Of a stretch of DNA of 10,158 nucleotides, positions 5,727-10,158 are shown in pieces. Source of the stretch: Deferribacterales bacterium (GTDB taxonomy: Bacteria > Chrysiogenota > Deferribacteres > Deferribacterales > JAISNW01); contig BNUJ01000054.1 in NCBI GenBank assembly GCA_025997275.1, positions 1-10,158 on the forward strand. The letters are read 5' to 3'. A program made the translations under genes and the position numbers. Numbering within the stretch: the stretch's first letter is position 1; the number at the start of each line of letters is the position of its first letter. A model generated the notes under the pieces. The model was not told where the DNA came from, searched no databases, and saw only the letters and a list, made by a program, of their open reading frames with translations.

Positions 5727-6308
5727 CTATTGCTTCGGGAACGACTTGTTAACAGCAGCATCTAGCTCGTCTTGAGCACCCTTAGCTTGGAATTGTTGCC
5801 AAGCAGCCGCTTCGTTCTTGAGACTAGAGTTCACAGAATCTTTTACAGACTTCTGAAGCGTATTAGCATCAGCAGCCATTAACACATACAGTTCGTTGCA
5901 AGGCGAAGCCCACATTGCTTTCTGCTTAGTGCCAGTCAGCGTTTGGCTTGATACTTGCTTTGACACGTTAGCAGTTACCCTGTCAACGACAGCTGAATCG
6001 CCAACGCCAGTTTGTTGTGTGAAGTCTTTCAGCATATTTTCAACTTTCACTTCCAACGTCCTAGCCATTTCATCGCGCGCACTACCTTGAGCTGCCGTGC
6101 GGGCAAATTGCACCCCAGCAGGTCCAATCTTTGCAGAACCAACGCCATTCAGGTATTCACCTTCAGCACCGCCAGATAATACCCAATCAGGTGCACCAGT
6201 CAAACAACCGGGAGCCGCCGCAGCCGCTACACCTGCAGGTTTCGGGCTACTGCCAACACAAGCTACAGCAAAAATAGCTATACCAGCCAATAATAACAAC
6301 TTTTTCAT
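5727..6308 (-). CDS. LPP20-family lipoprotein
   Basis: This 193-aa protein starts with a signal peptide of lipoprotein type (MKKLLLLAGIAIFAVAC) with lipobox A14-V15-A16-C17. C17 would be lipidated and the mature part would be about 177 aa. A low-complexity Ala/Pro linker follows. The body then matches the LPP20 pattern: PDWVLSGG, a GVGSA motif, and a long amphipathic helix (FARTAAQGSARDEMARTLEVKV), as in the Helicobacter outer-membrane lipoprotein Lpp20 and related proteins. The C-terminal part is helical and rich in Ala, Lys and Gln. Function in this family is poorly known; an envelope location is inferred. The start has a strong Shine-Dalgarno (AGGAGGAGAG, 6316-6325). A promoter at 6344-6372 and a terminator at 5680-5715 make it a single-gene unit, probably well expressed. 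Confidence 0.87.
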   Translation of the reverse strand: MKKLLLLAGIAIFAVACVGSSPKPAGVAAAAAPGCLTGAPDWVLSGGAEGEYLNGVGSAKIGPAGVQFARTAAQGSARDEMARTLEVKVENMLKDFTQQTGVGDSAVVDRVTANVSKQVSSQTLTGTKQKAMWASPCNELYVLMAADANTLQKSVKDSVNSSLKNEAAAWQQFQAKGAQDELDAAVNKSFPKQ

Positions 6309-6315
6309 TAAGATT

Positions 6316-6325
6316 CTCTCCTCCT
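6316..6325 (-). promoter_or_regulatory. Strong ribosome binding site of the lipoprotein gene
   Basis: AGGAGGAGAG on the minus strand lies 7 bases before ATG 6308. It contrasts with the three nearby genes that have no Shine-Dalgarno at all. Confidence 0.75.
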
Positions 6326-6343
6326 AATATGGTAGTATTTTTA

Positions 6344-6372
6344 ATGTTAACACCCAAACGTCCAGTTGTCAA
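6344..6372 (-). promoter_or_regulatory. Promoter of the LPP20-like lipoprotein gene
   Basis: On the minus strand a perfect TTGACA (6367-6372) is 17 bases from TAACAT (6344-6349), which is preceded by TGT. The -10 is imperfect (4 of 6) but has the TGN extension. The leader would be about 30 bases. The -35 overlaps that of the divergent helicase promoter. Confidence 0.6.
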
Positions 6373-6394
6373 ATATTATTTTTATTGGTATAAT
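6366..6394 (+). promoter_or_regulatory. Promoter of the DinG-type helicase gene, giving a leaderless mRNA
   Basis: TTGTCA (6366-6371) and a perfect TATAAT (6389-6394) are 17 bases apart, with TGG before the -10. Only 5 bases separate the -10 from ATG 6400, so the mRNA should start at the initiation codon. No Shine-Dalgarno is present. Confidence 0.75.
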
Positions 6395-6399
6395 TACCA

Positions 6400-8196
6400 A
6401 TGCTTGACGATATATTCTTAAACGCGGATAAGCTACCTGCTCTCATAGAAGACTATTACCCCCGCACCAACCAGCTGAAGGCGGCTAATCTCATAGGAGA
6501 TGCCCTATGTAACTATAAAAACCTTATTTTAGAAGCTCCAACTGGCAGTGGTAAAACAATGGCTTACTTAGTGCCACTCTTTGCACAGGGCAGACGCGTT
6601 ATAATATCTACCAAGACAAAACAGCTGATGCAACAGCTATACAAGAAAGACATTCCCGTTATAAAAGCCCTATTTGGTGACAGGAGCGTGGCTGTGCTGA
6701 AAGGGCGCAAAAATTACCTCTGCCCACACAGGTTTATGCGCTGGGTTTATCCAAACGCCATATTCTACGCAGATGTGATAGAATGGTATGAACGCCAGCA
6801 GCAGGAATCTATCATAGAAGTGCCACGCGGAATGTTTGATGCAGGCATAACCGACAAGATGAGTGCCGACAGCAAGCAATGTATCTACAATAAATGCCAG
6901 TATTATAAAACCTGCCCTTTTTACCTAGCGCGTGAGGCAGCAAATGCGGCAAATGTCATTATCACGAACCATCACCTTGTGTTTAGCGACATCGCCATGA
7001 AACTGAGCAAAGACTCTATGGGACAGGTGTTTAATCCAGTTGAGCACGTAGTCTTTGACGAGGCGCATTCCGTAGCTGACATATTTGCCGTCTTTGCGGG
7101 GATAGATATATCGCTCAAGCGTATAATCAATAGCCTAGAGGAGCATAAGGACAAGCTGGACTTTGAGAAATTTACGGCACTTGCAAAGCACTATGAAACG
7201 CTTATCATCAAGCTCGCTGACGGCAAGGTGCTGTATGACGGTGTGCGCGAACTAATCTATCCATTCATAGACACCTGTATAGAGCTGGTGCGGGATGCAA
7301 ACGATAGCGACCTAAAGGATGAATGGACGCAGTGGAACGATGCTTTCACCGAGCTGGACAGCAAACACGAGGACGAAGGTTTGCGCGTAGCGGAAAAAAT
7401 CAGAAAGGACGTCACCCTGCGTTTTATGCCATTGCACGTTGGCGATGAGCTGGCACGGGGGTTAGACGAATTAACTACATCATCTATCTTTGTGAGTGCG
7501 ACTATTGCTGCAAATGGCAGTTTTGACTACTTTTTGCGTGAAACAGGGCTTGTCAATATGGTGGATGCAGACAACATTAAAACGATGCCTCCCACATTTC
7601 AGATGAATCAGCAGGCGTTGCTCTACGCACCGGACATAGCCCATACGGAAGATGAAGCAAAAAATAAGCTGATTTCAAAATTATTGCAATCTTTAGATGG
7701 CTCTGCGCTGGTTATCTGCAATAGCATAAAGCGGATGAATAATCTAGTAGATGCACTCTCAATAGATATGATGCACAAAAAGCACGTAATATCCCAAGAG
7801 GATGGAGACTGGGAGGACTTTACATCAGCAGATGACAAAGTGCTAGTGGGTTGTGCAATGTTGCGTGAGGGGATAGACTTAGCGCGAGGCAACTTTCGCA
7901 TGGTTATATTGGACAAACTGCCATTTGAATATTTCAAGGATTTATACTACGAGCGTAAGATGAAACTAGTAGAGGATGAGACAGGTTCTAGCTTTAATAA
8001 TTATTACCTACCAAGGGCGGTTCTATACTTCAAGCAGGCAGTAGGCAGGTTGATACGACACGAAAGCGACAAGGGGTTATTAGTGGTGCTTGATAATAGA
8101 ATAACGAAACAACGTTATGGCAAGAGCTTTTTACAGGCTGCATCAGGTGCTAGGGTCACAAACGATTTTAGTGAAGCTATTGAATTCACAAGGTAA
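6400..8196 (+). CDS. DinG/YoaA-type iron-sulfur 5'-3' DNA helicase
   Basis: This 598-aa superfamily 2 helicase belongs to the XPD/DinG group, which unwinds DNA 5' to 3', including repair intermediates and R-loops. The motifs are in order. Walker A is EAPTGSGKT (45-53). An iron-sulfur site is made of C108 (NYLCPHRF) and C161, C166 and C172 (CIYNKCQYYKTC). The DEAH box is D220-H223, preceded by the ITNHHLVF segment that follows the cluster domain in this family. A motif VI QAVGRLIRHES (546-556) comes near the end. The length is close to E. coli YoaA (about 636 aa), and there is no N-terminal exonuclease domain as in Gram-positive DinG. The start is fixed by the promoter: ATG 6400 is 5 bases past the -10. 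The gene stands alone and converges with the UDP-glucuronate decarboxylase gene. I cannot separate DinG from YoaA orthology by eye, so no symbol is given. Confidence 0.92.
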   Translation: MLDDIFLNADKLPALIEDYYPRTNQLKAANLIGDALCNYKNLILEAPTGSGKTMAYLVPLFAQGRRVIISTKTKQLMQQLYKKDIPVIKALFGDRSVAVLKGRKNYLCPHRFMRWVYPNAIFYADVIEWYERQQQESIIEVPRGMFDAGITDKMSADSKQCIYNKCQYYKTCPFYLAREAANAANVIITNHHLVFSDIAMKLSKDSMGQVFNPVEHVVFDEAHSVADIFAVFAGIDISLKRIINSLEEHKDKLDFEKFTALAKHYETLIIKLADGKVLYDGVRELIYPFIDTCIELVRDANDSDLKDEWTQWNDAFTELDSKHEDEGLRVAEKIRKDVTLRFMPLHVGDELARGLDELTTSSIFVSATIAANGSFDYFLRETGLVNMVDADNIKTMPPTFQMNQQALLYAPDIAHTEDEAKNKLISKLLQSLDGSALVICNSIKRMNNLVDALSIDMMHKKHVISQEDGDWEDFTSADDKVLVGCAMLREGIDLARGNFRMVILDKLPFEYFKDLYYERKMKLVEDETGSSFNNYYLPRAVLYFKQAVGRLIRHESDKGLLVVLDNRITKQRYGKSFLQAASGARVTNDFSEAIEFTR

Positions 8197-8248
8197 AACA
8201 ATTGCAAGGCGTGAGAGCGAACAACGTGAGCTTTAGTCTTAGAGCAGA

Positions 8249-9199
8249 TTAAAATGCGGTTATAACCGCCTTGAAATATTGAATAGTTTTATCAAGTCCT
8301 TCATCTAGCATTACTTGTGGCTCCCAGCAGAGTTTTTCTTTTGCGAGGGTTATATCGGGGCGTCGTTGTTTCGGGTCGTCGGCAGGCAAGGGTTTGTATA
8401 TTATTTTTGACGAACTGCCAATTTTAGCCACTACCTTTTCTGCCAACTCGTTCACGGTGAATTCGCATGGATTGCCGATATTGACTGGTCCTGTGAACTC
8501 CTTGGGACTGTTCATCATCCGCACTATTACCTCTATCAGGTCATCAACATAGCAAAATGAACGCGTCTGCGAGCCATCTCCGTAGATAGTGATGTCTTTA
8601 GACTGCAATGCTTGGCAGATAAAGTTGCTGACAACACGCCCATCATCGGGGTTCATCCTAGGTCCATAAGTGTTAAATATGCGGACAACCTTTATATCAA
8701 TCTTTTCTTCCCTGTAATAGTCAAAAAATAGACTTTCGGCACAGCGTTTGCCCTCGTCATAGCAAGCGCGGATGCCTATCGGGTTCACATTGCCACGATA
8801 GCTTTCACTCTGCGGGTGTTCCAGCGCATCGCCATAAATCTCTGATGTAGATGCCTGCAAAATAGTCGCACTATTCTTTTTTGCCAGTTCCAGCATATTC
8901 AGCCCGCCTATAATGCAGGTTTTAGTGGTCTGAATAGCCATTTTTCCCTGATATGCAGGGGGAGATGCGGGGCAGGCGAGGTTATAAATCTGGTCTATGT
9001 GTTCATCTAGTTTGAGTGGTGTAGTGATATCGTGCTCTATAAACTTGAAATTAGGTGATTTTATTATGTCAGATACATTATCAAGACTGCCTGTGTAGTT
9101 GTTATCCACGCAGACAACAGCGTGCCCCTCGCTGATAAGCCTTACACACAAATTTGAGCCGAGAAACCCCGTCCCGCCAGTAACTAATATCCGCTTCAT
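8249..9199 (-). CDS. UDP-glucuronate decarboxylase (UDP-xylose synthase)
   Basis: This 316-aa NAD-dependent extended short-chain dehydrogenase/reductase converts UDP-glucuronate to UDP-xylose, a precursor for surface polysaccharide. The Rossmann motif is VTGGTGFLG (6-14), with D32 binding the NAD ribose. The catalytic set is T118/S119/E120 (STSEIYGD) and Y147-x3-K151 (CYDEGK). Segments typical of this enzyme rather than of dTDP-glucose dehydratase are ACPASP, HPQSESYRGNVNPIGIRACY and RIFNTYGPRM followed by DGRVVSNFI, then GDGSQTRSFCYVDDL. The protein is full length, cytoplasmic, and without the N-terminal membrane anchor seen in animal UXS. There is no Shine-Dalgarno; the promoter at 9212-9239 leaves a leader of only about 6 bases. 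No other sugar-nucleotide gene is nearby. The C-terminal codons form a palindrome that may help termination. Confidence 0.9.
   Translation of the reverse strand: MKRILVTGGTGFLGSNLCVRLISEGHAVVCVDNNYTGSLDNVSDIIKSPNFKFIEHDITTPLKLDEHIDQIYNLACPASPPAYQGKMAIQTTKTCIIGGLNMLELAKKNSATILQASTSEIYGDALEHPQSESYRGNVNPIGIRACYDEGKRCAESLFFDYYREEKIDIKVVRIFNTYGPRMNPDDGRVVSNFICQALQSKDITIYGDGSQTRSFCYVDDLIEVIVRMMNSPKEFTGPVNIGNPCEFTVNELAEKVVAKIGSSSKIIYKPLPADDPKQRRPDITLAKEKLCWEPQVMLDEGLDKTIQYFKAVITAF
8251..8270 (-). terminator. Weak hairpin at the end of the UDP-glucuronate decarboxylase gene
   Basis: GCGGTTATAACCGC (8256-8269) is a perfect palindrome. It gives a 5-bp GC-rich stem with a TATA loop, followed on the minus strand by ATTTTAA. 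It lies inside the last codons and includes the stop. The stem is short, so it is at most a weak terminator. No other terminator is visible in the 52-base convergent gap 8197-8248. Confidence 0.35.
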
Positions 9200-9211
9200 A
9201 TTTATATCAGT

Positions 9212-9239
9212 AATATAGCAGATTTTTTATAGATTGCAA
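9212..9239 (-). promoter_or_regulatory. Promoter of the UDP-glucuronate decarboxylase gene
   Basis: On the minus strand TTGCAA (9234-9239) and TATATT (9212-9217) are 16 bases apart, with TGC before the -10. The ATG is 12 bases past the -10, so the leader is about 6 bases long with no room for a Shine-Dalgarno. Confidence 0.55.
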
Positions 9240-9249
9240 ATGCCTTGTA

Positions 9250-10158
9250 TTACTTATTATTCTTTAGCAAACTAGCTCCAGATATACCGGGGGTAGTCAT
9301 TTCCTGCGGGTCCAGTATAATATCAAGCTCTTGTTGTGTCAGTATTTTATCGCGCAATATTATTTCACGAACAGGCTTACCCGTAGATATTGCTTCTTTA
9401 GCAATCTTCGCCGCTGCCTTGTAGCCGATATGCGGGTTTAGGGCGGTAACTACACCAACCGAACTATCTACATAATCATTCATACGCTGTTTATTGGCTA
9501 CTATCCCTTCAAGCAGATATTGACGAAACACTCTAAAAGAATTCGTCATTATAGACATTGAATTTAACAGGTTATAGACGATGACAGGCTCCATTACGTT
9601 CAACTCAAACTGTCCCGCCTCGCATGCCATAGAGATTGTCAAGTCGTTGCCTATTACTTGAAATGCTGATTGGTTCACTACTTCAGCCATTACAGGGTTG
9701 ACTTTGCCCGGCATTATAGAGCTACCGGGCTGACGTGGTGGCAAGAGTAATTCGTTCAACCCGCATCGCGGACCGGATGCCATTAGACGTATATCGTTGC
9801 AAACCTTTGACATCCCCACCATGCACACTTTTAATGCTGAGCTGATTTCTATATATGCATCGGCGTTTTGCGTTCCATCTACAAGGCTTTCTGAATTAGA
9901 TATGTCATAGCTCGTCAATTTTGCCAGCTCTTTAACCACATTCTTTATATAGTTCACATCAGCATTCAAGCCTGTGCCTACCGCTGTTGCGCCTATATTA
10001 ACAGCCAACAAGCTCTTTGATGCCGTTGATATGCGTGCAATGTCTCTATCAACTAACCTGCGATATGCATCAAATTCCTGCCCTAATCGAATAGGCACAG
10101 CATCTTGCAGATGCGTGCGTCCCATTTTTAGAACACCATCAAACTCCTTTGCTTTGTC
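9250..10158 (-). CDS. aspA: Aspartate ammonia-lyase (aspartase), C-terminal part, cut by the window edge
   Basis: The enzyme deaminates L-aspartate to fumarate and ammonia in the cytoplasm. The frame stays open to base 10158 (DKAKEFDGVLK precedes MGRTHLQDAVP), so about 302 C-terminal residues are present and the N-terminal third lies outside. The internal ATG at 10125 is not the start. The superfamily signature GSSIMPGKVNP on the active-site loop is intact, followed by EVVNQ. Aspartase rather than fumarase is supported by LLAVNIGATAVGTGLN, KVCNDIRLMASGPRCGLNE, EAGQFELNVMEPV and the C-terminus DPQEMTTPGISGASLLK, which is close to Bacillus AnsB-type aspartase. Fumarase C usually has a GNFELNVF-like segment in place of GQFELNVM. 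No terminator is seen before the next gene on the strand, whose promoter lies in the 50-base gap. Confidence 0.93.
   Translation of the reverse strand, partial: DKAKEFDGVLKMGRTHLQDAVPIRLGQEFDAYRRLVDRDIARISTASKSLLAVNIGATAVGTGLNADVNYIKNVVKELAKLTSYDISNSESLVDGTQNADAYIEISSALKVCMVGMSKVCNDIRLMASGPRCGLNELLLPPRQPGSSIMPGKVNPVMAEVVNQSAFQVIGNDLTISMACEAGQFELNVMEPVIVYNLLNSMSIMTNSFRVFRQYLLEGIVANKQRMNDYVDSSVGVVTALNPHIGYKAAAKIAKEAISTGKPVREIILRDKILTQQELDIILDPQEMTTPGISGASLLKNNK

Noticed and set aside
5727..6308. Lipoprotein as the substrate-binding protein of the adjacent permease
   Set aside because: It is too short (177 aa mature) and has LPP20 motifs and no periplasmic binding-protein fold signature. The terminator also separates the two genes.
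5896..6327. Plus-strand open frames opposite the lipoprotein gene
   Set aside because: The minus strand carries a signal peptide, a strong ribosome binding site and LPP20 motifs. The plus frames have none of these.
6670..7937. Minus-strand open frames of 60-104 aa inside the helicase gene
   Set aside because: Antisense shadows; the plus-strand helicase motifs run through the whole region.
8197..8248. Small RNA or further gene in the convergent gap
   Set aside because: Only 52 bases long, with no promoter, stable hairpin or start with a ribosome binding site.
9250..10158. Fumarase C instead of aspartase
   Set aside because: GQFELNVMEPV, the KVCNDIRLMASGPRCGLNE block and the C-terminus match aspartase more closely than fumarase C, which has GNFELNVF-like sequence at the first site.

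Overview
The window comes from a bacterium with a Gram-negative type of envelope: there is a lipoprotein with a clear lipobox and an LPP20-like body, and an inner-membrane amino-acid ABC permease. Protein similarities remembered by eye do not settle the phylum. AspA looks Bacillus-like, and PurB is of the long (~477 aa) type. The housekeeping genes are of moderate GC; the leftmost gene (249-1469) is visibly richer in A+T. Promoters that can be read by eye have sigma70-type boxes, every one with a TGN extended -10. At least two genes appear to be transcribed as leaderless or nearly leaderless mRNAs.

Left third (1-3386), all on the minus strand, is an accessory or defence-like block. In transcription order it holds a DUF262 protein, a ribbon-helix-helix-like antitoxin overlapping a PIN-domain (VapC-type) toxin, and, 2 bases after the toxin stop, a phosphoribosyltransferase-like protein with a C-terminal winged helix. 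Downstream of that gene, on the same strand, is a roughly 175-base stretch that folds into five closely packed helices. The last helix pairs without a break only if the minus strand is the RNA. A PRTase-plus-winged-helix protein next to a structured RNA is reminiscent of a retron, but no reverse transcriptase is visible here. If this is a retron, the RT should lie just beyond base 1.

Right two thirds (3471-10158) are ordinary metabolism and maintenance: purB (adenylosuccinate lyase, +); an orphan polar amino-acid permease (-), whose stop codon touches that of purB; an LPP20-like lipoprotein (-), separated from the permease by a strong terminator-like hairpin; a DinG/YoaA-type iron-sulfur helicase (+), divergent from the lipoprotein gene and sharing its -35 region; a UDP-glucuronate decarboxylase (-); and the C-terminal part of aspartate ammonia-lyase (-), cut by the right edge. 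These genes share no obvious pathway. purB and aspA belong to the same fumarate-releasing superfamily, but they are unlinked in transcription.

The most interesting parts are the structured RNA with its PRTase neighbour, the possible DUF262-TA-PRTase-RNA transcription unit with a perfect palindrome at the predicted start of its first gene, and the promoter architecture (leaderless starts and overlapping divergent -35 boxes).
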